Source: Azoarcus indigens (GTDB lineage: Bacteria; Pseudomonadota; Gammaproteobacteria; Burkholderiales; Rhodocyclaceae). Taken from it: a stretch of 64,000 nucleotides of DNA. The first letter of the stretch is position 1, and every line of letters starts with the position of its first letter. The notes below the pieces were generated by a model. It was not told the origin of the DNA. It saw only the letters and a list, made by a program, of their open reading frames with translations, and did no database searches. A program made the translations under genes and the position numbers. The stretch spans positions 28,893-92,892 of the forward strand of contig NZ_SNVV01000021.1 of the NCBI RefSeq assembly GCF_004361735.1, read 5' to 3'. Of the stretch, positions 9,395 through 20,361 are shown piece after piece.

Positions 9395-10360
9395 TCAGTG
9401 GCTGGCGAAGCTCTCGTAGTGGCGCAACTCAAGGCGGTTCCGTCCACCGTGCTTGGCCGCATAGAGCGCATCGTCGGCCGCCTTCAGCAGCGCAAGATAA
9501 CCCTGGTCATCGCCCCGTGCCGGCTGCACCCAGGCCACCCCCACGCTAATCGTCACCACCGGCGCGGTGCTGGAGAAACGATGGGTGATGCGCAGGCTTT
9601 CCACCCCGTTGCGCATCGCCTCGGCAACACCCACCGCGCCTTCCGCGGCCGTGTCCGGCAGGATGGCAGCGAACTCCTCGCCACCATAGCGGGCGACCAG
9701 ATCGGTCGGGCGGCGCAGGTTCTGCTCCAACGTCCGCGCCACCGCTTTCAGGCATTCATCGCCCACCTGGTGACCGTAACCATCGTTGAACTGCTTGAAG
9801 GCATCCACGTCCGCCACCAGCAGGGCCATCGAGCTCCCGGCCCGGGAGGCGCGCCGCCATTCCCGCAGCAGGGTTTCGTCGAAGCGGCGCCGGTTGGCGA
9901 TGCCGGTCAGGCCATCGACCGAGGAAAGACGGGTCAGCTCCCGGTTGGCCTCGTCCAGCTTGCGGGTCAGCACCAGCAAGGAATAGCGCATCTGGGCGAT
10001 GCGCTGCATCGCGCGCACCTTGGACTTCAGCACCATCTCCGAAACGGGCTTGGCGAGATAGTCGTCGCCCCCCACCTCGATGCCGCGCTGCAGATCCTCG
10101 TCGCTGGTCCGCGCGGTGAGGAAGATGATGGGCGTCCACTCGCCGTCGCGCTCCAGCTGGCGGATGCGGTGCGCCACCTCGAAGCCATCCAGCCCCGGCA
10201 TGATGATGTCGAGCAGGATCAGGTCGGGCCGCTCGCGCTTGAACATCTCGATGCCCGTCTCGCCATTGCGCGCATGCAGCGCGGTCAGCCCCATCTTGGT
10301 GAGCTGATTGCACACGAGGGTGGCACTCGTGACCGTATCTTCGATGACCAGGGCTTTCAT
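9395..10360 (-). CDS. Response regulator with GGDEF output (diguanylate cyclase, PleD/WspR-like)
   Basis: 321 residues: receiver domain (1-120) with phospho-acceptor Asp51 in LLDIIMPGLDG and conserved Lys104, a short linker, then a GGDEF domain (about 145-310). The active-site loop is GGEEF (226-230), a functional variant, with inhibitory-site RPTD at 217-220, five residues upstream as in feedback-inhibited cyclases. It is expected to make cyclic di-GMP on phosphorylation. No histidine kinase gene is adjacent. ATG 10360 (MKALVIED) fits the receiver boundary; an in-frame start at 10399 adds 13 residues and cannot be excluded. Confidence 0.92.
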   Translation of the reverse strand: MKALVIEDTVTSATLVCNQLTKMGLTALHARNGETGIEMFKRERPDLILLDIIMPGLDGFEVAHRIRQLERDGEWTPIIFLTARTSDEDLQRGIEVGGDDYLAKPVSEMVLKSKVRAMQRIAQMRYSLLVLTRKLDEANRELTRLSSVDGLTGIANRRRFDETLLREWRRASRAGSSMALLVADVDAFKQFNDGYGHQVGDECLKAVARTLEQNLRRPTDLVARYGGEEFAAILPDTAAEGAVGVAEAMRNGVESLRITHRFSSTAPVVTISVGVAWVQPARGDDQGYLALLKAADDALYAAKHGGRNRLELRHYESFASH

Positions 10361-10461
10361 GGCGGGAAGCGGGACCTCGACCCCAAGGACTGCAGCCATC
10401 CTAACAAGGCGAATGGCGCCAAAAAGGGAAACTTGACACGCTGGCGCATGTATTGGGCCGG

Positions 10462-10467
10462 ATTATA
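10462..10467 (-). promoter_or_regulatory. Candidate -10 element for the GGDEF response regulator
   Basis: A perfect TATAAT on the minus strand, about 100 bases upstream of the response-regulator start. The -35 region at normal spacing matches poorly, so an activator or an alternative -35 would be needed. Confidence 0.35.
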
Positions 10468-10527
10468 ACTTTCGTTTGAGTCCTCATGACCAGTGAAAGT
10501 CGCCCCCTTGCTTCGACAAGACCCAAA

Positions 10528-10557
10528 TTGACGCGAAAGCCGGCCGCTGGCTAGACT
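10528..10557 (+). promoter_or_regulatory. Sigma-70 promoter for mltD
   Basis: TTGACG (10528-10533) and TAGACT (10552-10557) with an 18-base spacer, ending 38 bases before the mltD ATG. This is a good match in the 235-base divergent gap. Confidence 0.6.
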
Positions 10558-10595
10558 CTCCCGCTTTACGCAGCGCCCCCGGCCCGGTTTCCGCC

Positions 10596-12071
10596 ATGGC
10601 GAAGTTCTTCGCGCCGCTCCTTCTCTCCCTCTCCGTACTGCTCTCCGGAGCATCGGTCTCCGCCCAGGAAACGTCGGCTGCACCGGCCGAGGCCATCGGT
10701 CTGCACGCCCCCAGCGAAATGACCAACGAGCCCCGGGTGCTGACGCTGGACCTGACACGCAACCCGAACGAGATCTGGGACCGCATCCGTCGCGGCTTCA
10801 GCATGCCCGATCTGGACAGCCAGCTGGTTGCCGACCAGCAACTCTTCTATCTCAACCGCCCGGGCTTCCTGAAACAGGTTTTCGCCCGCGGCGGCCGCTA
10901 CCTCTACTACATCGTCGACGAACTGGAACGCCGTGGCATGCCCACCGAGCTGGCGCTGCTGCCCATGGTGGAAAGCAGCTACAACCCGCTGGCCTACTCG
11001 CCGGCGCACGCTTCCGGCCTGTGGCAGTTCATTCCCTCCACCGGCAAGAACTACAACCTCACCCAGGATTCCTGGGTGGACGAGCGGCGCGACGTGATCG
11101 CCTCCACCAACGCGGCACTCGACTATCTGCAGACCATCTACGAGATGCATGGCGATTGGCATCTCGCCCTCGCCTCCTACAACTGGGGCGAGGGCGCAGT
11201 GGCCCGGGCCATCCAGCGCAACGTGGACGCCGGCCTGCCGGCCGAGTACAGCCAGCTGCGGATGCCGGACGAGACGCGCAACTACGTACCCAAGCTGCAG
11301 GCGATCAAGAACATCGTCTCCCAGCCCGAACTCTTCCACTTCGAACTGCCCTACGTACCGAACGAAGCCAACTTCGTCGCGGTGGCCGCGCCTATCGGCA
11401 CCGATCTGGCGGCGGCGGCGAAACTGGCCGGCCTGTCGCTGGAGGAGTTCCTGGCGCTCAACCCTTCGTTCAACCGCCCTGCCGTCACCCTGCCCGGCCA
11501 GACGCTGATCGTTCCCACCGAACGCGCGAGCCACTTCGAGGCCGGCCTGGAGCAACTCTCGGAAGACGGCAAGGGCTGGCGGGTGCATGAACTCGGCCCC
11601 GGCGAAAAGCTGGCCGCCATCGCCCAGCGCCACGATCTCACCCTCGCCCAACTGCTGCAGCTCAACGGCCTGAACGCCCGCAGCCGCGTCGGCGCCGGCT
11701 ACTCCCTGCTGGTGCCAGATGGCGTGGACCCCAGCGGCGCACTGCAGGTCACCCGGCTGCTGCCAAACCGGCCGCAGGTGAAACTCACTGCGAACACCAC
11801 CACACCGATCCGCAAGATTCCGACCACCCCGGCCAAGGCTCCCGCTTCGGGCAAGCCTGCCACCGCCCCGACCACAAAGGCGGCTGCAAACAAGAACACA
11901 GCGAAGAAGGCGACCACGTCGGCCAAGAGCGCTACACCCGCCAAGAGCAGTGCCAAGCCCGCGGGCAAGGCTGCGGCGCCTGCGGCCAAGGCCACGCCGC
12001 AGAAAAACAGCAAACCGGTTTCGGGGGCAACCAAGCCCCAACAGCAGCCCAAGAAACCCGCGGCAAAGTAA
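10596..12071 (+). CDS. mltD: Membrane-bound lytic murein transglycosylase D-like
   Basis: Cleaves peptidoglycan glycan strands in the periplasm, forming 1,6-anhydromuramic ends. The 491-residue protein has a signal peptide (1-23, cut near SVSA/QE), an SLT goose-lysozyme-like domain with catalytic Glu126 in PMVESSYNP and SGLWQFIPSTG, a LysM-like segment around 270-305 and a second LysM near 328-375. The signal peptide lacks a lipobox Cys, unlike Escherichia coli MltD. The last hundred residues (about 392-491) are a Lys/Ala/Pro-rich low-complexity tail, likely disordered and positively charged, which could add wall or nucleic-acid affinity. Convergent with the ABC gene, 12 bases between stops. 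Confidence 0.9.
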   Translation: MAKFFAPLLLSLSVLLSGASVSAQETSAAPAEAIGLHAPSEMTNEPRVLTLDLTRNPNEIWDRIRRGFSMPDLDSQLVADQQLFYLNRPGFLKQVFARGGRYLYYIVDELERRGMPTELALLPMVESSYNPLAYSPAHASGLWQFIPSTGKNYNLTQDSWVDERRDVIASTNAALDYLQTIYEMHGDWHLALASYNWGEGAVARAIQRNVDAGLPAEYSQLRMPDETRNYVPKLQAIKNIVSQPELFHFELPYVPNEANFVAVAAPIGTDLAAAAKLAGLSLEEFLALNPSFNRPAVTLPGQTLIVPTERASHFEAGLEQLSEDGKGWRVHELGPGEKLAAIAQRHDLTLAQLLQLNGLNARSRVGAGYSLLVPDGVDPSGALQVTRLLPNRPQVKLTANTTTPIRKIPTTPAKAPASGKPATAPTTKAAANKNTAKKATTSAKSATPAKSSAKPAGKAAAPAAKATPQKNSKPVSGATKPQQQPKKPAAK

Positions 12072-12083
12072 TCCGCGGGCGTC

Positions 12084-14135
<2,052 letters not shown>

Positions 14136-14186
14136 CTGGATAGTCGAAAGGAAGGATTCAGAAGCTGACAGAGGCCGGATGCGACA

Positions 14187-14206
14187 GGGGCCGCTGTCGC
14201 GGCCCC
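14187..14206. terminator. GC-rich stem-loop between slyD and the ABC gene
   Basis: GGGGCCGC (14187-14194) pairs perfectly with GCGGCCCC (14199-14206) around TGTC. It sits just after the slyD stop on the minus strand, 52 bases before the ABC start. No T-run follows, so it may attenuate rather than stop transcription. Confidence 0.4.
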
Positions 14207-14216
14207 CGGGGAATGC

Positions 14217-14705
14217 TCAGTGGTGGTGATGACCGCCAGGGCCATGCACGTGACCGTGGGTGATCTCTTCACTGGTCGCCGCGCGGACTTCGGCGACGGT
14301 GATGTCGAACACCAGCGCGACGCCGGCCAGCGGATGGTTGCCATCGACCACCACCTTGCCTTCGGCGATGTCGGTGACGCGGTAGAGGATCTCTTCCTCG
14401 CCGTCGTCGGTGACGCGCTCGAAAGACATGCCGACTTCGATGTTCTCCGGGAAGAGCTTGGCGTCTTCGACCAGCACCAGTTCCTCGTCGTAGTCGCCGA
14501 AGGCGTCTTCCGGTTGCAGCTTCAATTGCAGCTTGTCACCCGTCTTGCGGCCGTGCAGCGCCTCTTCCACCTTCGGGAAGATGCCGTCGTATCCGCCGTG
14601 CAGGTAAATCAGCGGATGCTGGCCATCGTCGATCATGTTGCCGTCCGGATCGCGGACGGTGTAGTTAAGCGTGACCACGCTGTTCTTTACGATTTCCGTT
14701 TGCAT
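14217..14705 (-). CDS. slyD: FKBP-type peptidyl-prolyl isomerase, SlyD-like
   Basis: 162 residues with the SlyD layout: an FKBP half (TLNYTVRDPDG, then the PLIYLHGG turn), an insert-in-flap chaperone domain (about 70-125) and a C-terminal FKBP strand ending NHPLAGVALVFDITV. The tail HGHVHGPGGHHHH is a short His-rich metal-binding end, as in nickel-binding SlyD, though much shorter than in Escherichia coli. It acts in cytoplasmic folding and possibly nickel delivery. ATG 14705 lies inside the 3' end of bcp (41-base overlap), so the two are probably translationally coupled. Confidence 0.92.
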   Translation of the reverse strand: MQTEIVKNSVVTLNYTVRDPDGNMIDDGQHPLIYLHGGYDGIFPKVEEALHGRKTGDKLQLKLQPEDAFGDYDEELVLVEDAKLFPENIEVGMSFERVTDDGEEEILYRVTDIAEGKVVVDGNHPLAGVALVFDITVAEVRAATSEEITHGHVHGPGGHHHH

Positions 14706-15174
14706 TGGATTCCAGTTCCTTGACGAGTTCGAATACCGCGGCGGCATGGCCGCGAGGCGTGACGTCGTAGAGCGCGTGCCTGAGCACGCCCTGCTTGTCG
14801 ATGATGAAGGTGGAGCGCAGCACACCCATCTTTTCCACACCATCGACCACCTTGGGCCGCCAGACATGGTAGAGCCGGCACACTTCGGTGTCGGTGTCCG
14901 ACAACAGCCTGACCGACAGCCCCTGCTCATCGCGGAACTCGGCGTGGGTCAGGCAATCGTCCGGGCTGACGCCCACCACCACGCAATCGTGGCGGGCGAA
15001 CTCTTCCTCGTGATCGCTGAAGTCTGCGGCCTGCAGGGTGCATCCCGGCGTCTTGTCACGCGGGTAGAAGTAGAGAACCACATGGCGCTTGCCCTTCTCG
15101 GTAGCGAGATCGAAATCCGCCATGTCCGCGTCGGGCAAAGAAAACGTGGGTGCGATGTCTCCGCTTTGCAGCAT
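14665..15174 (-). CDS. bcp: Thioredoxin-dependent peroxiredoxin (BCP/PrxQ family)
   Basis: Reduces hydrogen peroxide and organic peroxides. The peroxidatic Cys45 lies in DKTPGCTLQAADF. The residue five positions later, Cys in classical two-Cys PrxQ, is Ala50 here, so the enzyme is either one-Cys or resolves through another residue such as Cys64. ATG 15174 (MLQSGDIAPTFSLP, 169 residues) has AGGGGGAG before it. An in-frame GTG at 15255 is preceded by AAAAGGAGG and would add 27 residues; the family normally begins where I placed it, but the upstream start has a better ribosome site. Overlaps slyD. Confidence 0.93.
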   Translation of the reverse strand: MLQSGDIAPTFSLPDADMADFDLATEKGKRHVVLYFYPRDKTPGCTLQAADFSDHEEEFARHDCVVVGVSPDDCLTHAEFRDEQGLSVRLLSDTDTEVCRLYHVWRPKVVDGVEKMGVLRSTFIIDKQGVLRHALYDVTPRGHAAAVFELVKELESNANGNRKEQRGHA

Positions 15175-15197
15175 GGGCTCCCCCTGACGTAGCGGCG

Positions 15198-15203
15198 ATT
15201 CTA
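15198..15203 (-). promoter_or_regulatory. Candidate -10 for bcp-slyD
   Basis: TAGAAT on the minus strand, 24 bases upstream of the bcp ATG. No good -35 at 16-18 bases. If the upstream GTG start at 15255 is real this site would be intragenic. Confidence 0.25.
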
Positions 15204-15423
15204 GCGGAGAGGCTGGGCGAACACTACCTGGAAGCGCTGCAGGACTGGACGGCACGGCATCCTCCTTTTCGACGGACCGACGCTCCGGTGGAACGCCTCG
15301 TCCATTACGAATAGTTCAGATGCACGCCGGGCTCAAGCAGGCTTGCACATTCCTTCCCGCCGCTGCGCCTTTCGCCTGATGCCCGCCCGTCGCCACCGCT
15401 TTGCCTTCCCTTGAAGCCCGGGG

Positions 15424-15439
15424 CTGTTTAAAATTACAG
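15424..15439 (+). promoter_or_regulatory. LexA box (SOS operator) of lexA-imuA-imuB
   Basis: CTGTTTAAAATTACAG matches the CTGT-N8-ACAG LexA operator perfectly, with an A/T-only centre. It ends 18 bases before the lexA start codon and contains TAAAAT, a likely -10, so LexA binding would block RNA polymerase directly. This predicts autoregulation of lexA and SOS induction of the imu genes behind it. Confidence 0.9.
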
Positions 15440-15457
15440 CTCTACACGGAGATCGTC

Positions 15458-16069
15458 ATGAGCGCTCGCAGCGAGCACCTTACCCCCAGGCAGCAGGAAA
15501 TCCTCGACTTCATCCGCCAGAGCATAGAGCACGACAGCCGCCCCCCCACCCGGGCGGACATCTGCGCCGCCTTCGGCTTCCGCTCGCCCAATGCCGCCGA
15601 AAGCCATCTGCGCACGCTGGCGGCCAAAGGCGCCATCCTGCTGGAGGACGGCCGGGCGCGCGGCATCCGCCTCGTGCAACAGGCGCTGGGTCTGCCCCTG
15701 GTCGGCCGGGTAGCCGCCGGCAGTCCCATCCTCGCCGCCGAGCATGTGGAACAGCACTACCAGCTAGACCCCGCCCTGTTCTCTCCCCGCGCCGACTACC
15801 TGCTGCGGGTGCGGGGCATGAGCATGCGCGACGCAGGAATCCTCGACGGCGACCTGCTGGCGGTGCATCGCGCCGCCGAGGCCCGCAACGGCCAGATCGT
15901 GGTCGCCCGGCTGGAGGATGAGGTCACCGTGAAGACGCTGCAACGCAAGGGCGCGGTGGTGGAGCTCCTGCCCGCCAACCCGGATTACCAGCCCATCGTC
16001 GTCGATACCCGGCATACCCCGCTGGTCATCGAGGGCATCATGGTGGGCCTGATCCGCAAGGACCACTGA
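15458..16069 (+). CDS. lexA: LexA SOS repressor / self-cleaving serine peptidase
   Basis: 203 residues: N-terminal winged helix (1-70, [17 protein letters not shown] and a recognition helix near 42-56), hinge, and S24 peptidase domain. The self-cleavage site is Ala87-Gly88 in GRVAAGSP, the nucleophile Ser122 in RGMSMRD and the base Lys159 in [10 protein letters not shown]. RecA-stimulated autocleavage releases SOS genes. ATG 15458 follows CGGAGAT and begins [13 protein letters not shown]; the longer frame runs through the operator and is not used. The N-terminal recognition region differs from Escherichia coli, yet the operator keeps the classical form. Confidence 0.96.
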   Translation: MSARSEHLTPRQQEILDFIRQSIEHDSRPPTRADICAAFGFRSPNAAESHLRTLAAKGAILLEDGRARGIRLVQQALGLPLVGRVAAGSPILAAEHVEQHYQLDPALFSPRADYLLRVRGMSMRDAGILDGDLLAVHRAAEARNGQIVVARLEDEVTVKTLQRKGAVVELLPANPDYQPIVVDTRHTPLVIEGIMVGLIRKDH

Positions 16070-16113
16070 GGGCTGCCACCGCCCTCCTCTCCCAGCCGCC
16101 GGCCGCGCACATC

Positions 16114-16848
16114 ATGGGTCTCGCCCTCGCCAGGAGCGCCAGCGCGAACCCCACCGTCGACGTTGCCGGCCGACTCGCCACCGGCCTGGTCTGGCAGGCC
16201 AGCCGCATGGCGCGCGGCAGCGGGCCGGTACGCCCCACCGGCTTCGCCGCGCTGGATGCGGAGCTGCCCGGCGGCGGCTGGCCGGCTTCGGCGCTGATCG
16301 AACTGCTGGTCGCACAGCCGGGCTGCGGCGAACTCGGCCTGCTGCTCCCCCTGCTCCGGCAGACGCCCGACGACCGCTGGCTGGCCTGGATCGCGCCGCC
16401 CTTCATCCCCTATGCGCCAGCGCTGGCGGCAGCCGGCGTGCCGCTGTCCCGGCTGCTGCTGATCACGCCTTCCAGCGCGGGCGAGATTCTCTGGGCCACC
16501 CGCCAGGCAGTGGCTTCCGCCGCCTGCGCCGCGGTGCTGTGCTGGCCGCAGCGGGCGGATACCGCCGCGCTGCGCCGGCTGCAATTGGCGGCCGAGGAGT
16601 CGGCCACGCCGCTCTTCCTCTTCCGGCCGGAGAACGCCGCCCGCCAGTCCTCTCCCGCCAGCCTGCGGCTGGCCCTGAGCCCGGCCGGCAAGCATCTGCG
16701 CGTCGACATCCTGAAACGCCGCGGCCCACCAACCGCCGCACCCCTCTTGCTTCCCCTGCGCGGCGACGACCTCGCCGTGCCGCCTTCCGATGTTATGGCT
16801 CGCCCTGATCCTGCCCCAGCTGCCCTTGCAGGTCTTTGCTCGCGGTAG
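16114..16848 (+). CDS. imuA: SOS mutagenesis protein ImuA (RecA/SulA-like)
   Basis: 244 residues, a RecA-fold-derived protein acting with ImuB and DnaE2 in damage-induced translesion synthesis. The start of the fold (VRPTGFAALDAELPGGGWPASALIELL, split by the family GGGWP turn near 52-56) is typical of betaproteobacterial ImuA. The position corresponding to a Walker A reads AQPGCGELGLLLPLL and lacks the Lys-Ser/Thr pair, so ATP hydrolysis is doubtful. It follows lexA by 44 bases and overlaps imuB by 59, forming one transcript. No clear Shine-Dalgarno precedes ATG 16114, suggesting readthrough coupling or a different start. Confidence 0.88.
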   Translation: MGLALARSASANPTVDVAGRLATGLVWQASRMARGSGPVRPTGFAALDAELPGGGWPASALIELLVAQPGCGELGLLLPLLRQTPDDRWLAWIAPPFIPYAPALAAAGVPLSRLLLITPSSAGEILWATRQAVASAACAAVLCWPQRADTAALRRLQLAAEESATPLFLFRPENAARQSSPASLRLALSPAGKHLRVDILKRRGPPTAAPLLLPLRGDDLAVPPSDVMARPDPAPAALAGLCSR

Positions 16849-18256
16849 CGCGGAGCCTGGCCTGCTGACGGTGACCGAGGGCGCACCCGGCCGGCGCATC
16901 TGCGCCGCCAGCCCGCAGGCCCGCGCGCTCGGCGTGAAACGCGGCCAGCGCCTGGCCAGCGCGCTGGCTGTCGCGCCCGCGCTGCAACTGCGGGAGCGCA
17001 ATCCGGAACTGGAGGAAGCCACCCTGAAGGAGGTGGCTGACTGGGCCGGCGCCTACACACCGCAGCTCAGCTTCTGCCCACCGGACGGCTTGCTGCTGGA
17101 GATCGGCGCCAGCCTGCGCCTGTTCGGCGGCGAATCCAGCCTGCGCGAAAGCCTGCTCGCCGGGCTGGCCGCGCTGGGGTTGCATGCGGTGGCCGCCACC
17201 GCACCGACACCGCTGGCCGCGCGCTGGCTGGCACGCGCCGGCCGCGGCGGCGCGCCCCTGCCGCCCGACTGGCGCGGCATGCTGGACGAACTGCCGCTGG
17301 CGGTGCTCCTGGACGGCAGCGACGTCGCCGGCCACAACCTGGAGCTGCTGGCCGGCATCGGCGCCCGCACGCTGGGCGACATCCGCCGCCTGCCCCGCGC
17401 CGGTCTCGCCCGGCGGGACGCCGCCGCCGTCACCCATACGCTCGCTCTCGCCTATGGCGAAACGCCCGACCTGCGCTCCGCCTACCAGCCGCCGCCACGC
17501 TTCGAGCACCGGTTGGTCATGCCCTCGCCCACCATCGCGGTCGAACCCCTGCTGTTCGCCGCCCGCCGGCTCTTCGCCAGTCTTTCCGGCTGGCTCGCCG
17601 CCCGGCAGGCCGCGGCCGATCATTGCCGGCTGGTGTTGATGCACGAACATGGCGAGGACACCGTGGTGGACATCGTCACCGGCGCCCCCAGCCGCGACCA
17701 GGACCGCCTCGGCCTGCTCGCCCGCGAGCGGCTGGCGGCGCTGAGCCTGCCGGAGCCGGTGGTGGAGTTGCGCCTGCATGCGGATGCCCCCTCGCCGCTG
17801 GCGCCGCGTTCCGACGATCTGTTCGGCGATCCCGGCACCGCGCGGGAGAGCGCCCGCCTGCTGGTGGATCGCCTGCGGGCGCGGCTGGGCGAGGACAGCG
17901 TCCGCCAGCTTCGTCCGCTGGCCGAGCATCGCCCCGAGCGGGCCTGGGGGACGGAACCGCCGGCGGATGCCCCGCGCGCGGAGCGCGGCATGCCACCGTT
18001 GCCGACCCAGCAGCGCCCGCTATGGCTGCTGCCACAGGCACGCCGCCTGCAGCCACAGGGCAAGGCCGCCGATGCCACGCCCGGCGAAGGCTTCCGCCTG
18101 CTCTCCGGCCCGGAGCGCATCGAGAGCGGCTGGTGGGACGAAGCCGGCATCCGCCGCGACTACTACCAGGCGCTGGACGCGCAGGGCGCGCGCTGCTGGC
18201 TGTACCGCGAACTCGACCCGCCCTGCGACTGGTACTTGCATGGTTACTTCGCCTGA
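16790..18256 (+). CDS. imuB: ImuB, Y-family polymerase-like mutasome hub
   Basis: 488 residues related to DinB/UmuC but lacking the catalytic acidic residues of the family: the start MLWLALILPQLPLQVF has no DxD-type metal site. ImuB is therefore expected to be an inactive adaptor that binds the beta clamp, ImuA and DnaE2. The little-finger region spans about 240-350, and the C-terminal part after about 400 carries the partner-binding segments, ending DPPCDWYLHGYFA. The ATG at 16790 lies within imuA in another frame. Third gene of the lexA operon. Confidence 0.9.
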   Translation: MLWLALILPQLPLQVFARGSAEPGLLTVTEGAPGRRICAASPQARALGVKRGQRLASALAVAPALQLRERNPELEEATLKEVADWAGAYTPQLSFCPPDGLLLEIGASLRLFGGESSLRESLLAGLAALGLHAVAATAPTPLAARWLARAGRGGAPLPPDWRGMLDELPLAVLLDGSDVAGHNLELLAGIGARTLGDIRRLPRAGLARRDAAAVTHTLALAYGETPDLRSAYQPPPRFEHRLVMPSPTIAVEPLLFAARRLFASLSGWLAARQAAADHCRLVLMHEHGEDTVVDIVTGAPSRDQDRLGLLARERLAALSLPEPVVELRLHADAPSPLAPRSDDLFGDPGTARESARLLVDRLRARLGEDSVRQLRPLAEHRPERAWGTEPPADAPRAERGMPPLPTQQRPLWLLPQARRLQPQGKAADATPGEGFRLLSGPERIESGWWDEAGIRRDYYQALDAQGARCWLYRELDPPCDWYLHGYFA

Positions 18257-18377
18257 ACGCCGGCCCCACCTGCCGCAGCCTCGAGCCAACCTAAGCTCGC
18301 ACCACTCGGGGGCGTAGTACACTCGCCGGCCGCGCCGGAACCGGCTGCGGCTCCTTTCCTCCCTTGCGACCGTCCCC

Positions 18378-18923
18378 ATGACCACCGCCTCCCCGTCCGC
18401 CCCCGCCCGCCTGCCCGGCGATGCCAGCCGGCGCCGCGCCCGCAACGCCCTGCTGCTGTTCGTTGTCGCCCTGCCGCTGTCGATCTGGCTGTTCGGCTCG
18501 GCCGAAGTGCTGTGGACCGGCATCATGCCGCTGGAAGGCGCCACCTTCATGGGTGCCGCCACCGCCTTCGGCGCCGCGCTTGCCCTCGCGCCGCTGCTGT
18601 GCCTGATCGGTTTCCTGGTCGCGCTGTGGTGTGGCGTGGAGAGCGTCTACCAGGCGCGCGACAAGCGCACGCCAGCGCTGGACAAGTTCATCGTCGGCCT
18701 CGGCTTCCTGATCTGGTTCCTCCCGGCGGTGGCCACCCTGGCGACCATCGTGGACGCACTGCTGAAGGGCCGGGTGCATTTTCCCAGCCCCTCGCGCGAT
18801 TACTTCCTCGCCACCGATCCGATTCCCTACTGGCAGGGCATAGGCTTCCTGATCCTCGCCACCGGCCTGTTCGCCTTCCTCGCCTGGCGCTACTGGCGGC
18901 CGAAGCTGCAGCGCAAGGGCTGA
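18378..18923 (+). CDS. Hypothetical four-helix inner-membrane protein
   Basis: 181 residues. Four hydrophobic segments are visible: about 25-42 (ALLLFVVALPLSIWLFG), 58-84, 103-127 and 152-170. The N-terminus is basic (RRRAR), consistent with an inside location, and the C-terminus is basic. I do not recognise the family. It lies 121 bases after imuB and 23 before the MATE gene on the same strand. A possible -10 (TACACT near 18319) precedes it, so it may begin a separate two-gene unit with the exporter. Confidence 0.75.
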   Translation: MTTASPSAPARLPGDASRRRARNALLLFVVALPLSIWLFGSAEVLWTGIMPLEGATFMGAATAFGAALALAPLLCLIGFLVALWCGVESVYQARDKRTPALDKFIVGLGFLIWFLPAVATLATIVDALLKGRVHFPSPSRDYFLATDPIPYWQGIGFLILATGLFAFLAWRYWRPKLQRKG

Positions 18924-18946
18924 ACTCCACCGGCCGCCGTTCCCCG

Positions 18947-20314
18947 ATGTCCGCTCCCGAGTCCTTCTCCACCGTCGCCCGGCGGCTGTTCCATCACGCC
19001 TGGCCGGTGCTGGTCGCCCAGGTGCTCTCCATCGGCATGATGGTGGCGGACACGCTGATCGCCGGCGCCTACGGCACCGCCGACCTGGCGGCGGTGGCAG
19101 TAGGCGGCGGGCTCTATGTCTCGGTGGTGATGCTGCTGGTCGGCATCCTGCAGGCGGTGGCGCCCACCATCGCCCACCATTACGGCGCCGGCCGCATGGC
19201 GGAGATCGGGCCGACGCTGCAGCAAGGCTTCTGGCTGGCCGCCATGCTGGCCCTGCCCGGCACGCTGATGCTGGCGCAGCCCGGCATGCTGCTGGAACTC
19301 GCGCGGGTGCCGGCGGAGGTGGCGGAAAAGGCGGCCGATTACATGATGGCGACTGCCATCGGTCTGCCGGCGGTGCTGCTCTACCGCACCTTCTACGCCT
19401 TCAACAACGCGGTGGGCCGGCCGCGGGTGCTGATGACGATCAGCTTCGTCACCACCACCATCCATGTGCCGCTGGCCTGGGCGCTGACCCACGGCCACCT
19501 CGGTTTCGCACCGCTGGGCGGCGCCGGCTGCGGGCTGTCCACCGCCATCGTCTGCTGGCTGGCGCTGCTGTGCGGCCTCGCCTACCTCGTCCGCAACCCG
19601 GCCTACCAGCGCTACCGCATCTTCACCGCCTGGCAGCCGCCGCGGCTGCAGGCGCTGGGGGCACTGCTGCGGCTGGGCGTGCCGATGGGCTTCTCCACCT
19701 TCATCGAGATCACCTCCTTCACCCTGATCGCGCTCTTCGTCGCCCGCCTGGGCGCGCAGGCGGTGGCCGGGCACCGCATCGTCGCCAACCTGGCGGCGCT
19801 GATCTACATGCTGCCGCTGTCGATGTCGATCGCCACGCTGGTGCTGGTGGGCCAGGCGGCGGGCGCCGGCGACTGGGCCCGGGCGCGGGCGACGATACGG
19901 GTGGCGCTGCTGATCACCGCCGGCCTGGCAGGCGGCATCGGCCTGCTGCTGTGGCTGGCGCGGCAACCGGTGATCGCGCTGTCGTCGGCGGACGAGGGCG
20001 TGCGGGCGGTGGCGCTGGGCTTGATCGTGTTCATCTGCGTCTATCAGCTCTTCGACGCGGTGCAGACGGTGGCTTCCCACGCCCTGCGCGGCTACAAGAT
20101 CACCTTCGCCCCCATGCTGCTGCACACGCTGTGCTTCTGGGGCGTGGGCCTGGGCTGCGGCTACTGGCTGAGCTTCCACGCGCCCTGGCGGGTGGCAGCG
20201 CCCAGCGTGGCCGGCTTCTGGGAGGCCGGCGTGCTGGCGACCCTGCTTGCCTCCCTGTTGTTCGGCGCCTTGCTGCGGCAGGTAACCCGCCGGCTGGGCC
20301 GCGCCGCGGCCTGA
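18947..20314 (+). CDS. MATE-family multidrug/toxin exporter
   Basis: 455 residues with twelve hydrophobic segments in two homologous halves. The N-terminal part ARRLFHHAWPVLVAQ then MVADTLIAGAYGTADLAAVAVG is a hallmark of NorM-type MATE proteins, and the second half repeats the pattern (RLGVPMGFSTFIEITSF). These exporters use Na+ or H+ gradients to expel cationic drugs. ATG 18947 is taken from the family start; the frame continues 145 codons upstream inside the previous gene. Convergent with the arsC-like gene. Confidence 0.92.
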   Translation: MSAPESFSTVARRLFHHAWPVLVAQVLSIGMMVADTLIAGAYGTADLAAVAVGGGLYVSVVMLLVGILQAVAPTIAHHYGAGRMAEIGPTLQQGFWLAAMLALPGTLMLAQPGMLLELARVPAEVAEKAADYMMATAIGLPAVLLYRTFYAFNNAVGRPRVLMTISFVTTTIHVPLAWALTHGHLGFAPLGGAGCGLSTAIVCWLALLCGLAYLVRNPAYQRYRIFTAWQPPRLQALGALLRLGVPMGFSTFIEITSFTLIALFVARLGAQAVAGHRIVANLAALIYMLPLSMSIATLVLVGQAAGAGDWARARATIRVALLITAGLAGGIGLLLWLARQPVIALSSADEGVRAVALGLIVFICVYQLFDAVQTVASHALRGYKITFAPMLLHTLCFWGVGLGCGYWLSFHAPWRVAAPSVAGFWEAGVLATLLASLLFGALLRQVTRRLGRAAA

Positions 20315-20324
20315 ATGCCCGGTA

Positions 20325-20344
20325 GCCCGCCGCAGGCAGCGGGC
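20325..20344. terminator. Stem-loop between convergent MATE and arsC-like genes
   Basis: GCCCGC (20325-20330) pairs with GCGGGC (20339-20344) over an 8-base loop in a 47-base convergent gap. Short stem and no T-run. Confidence 0.35.
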
Positions 20345-20361
20345 GCTGGCCAGCTCGAATC

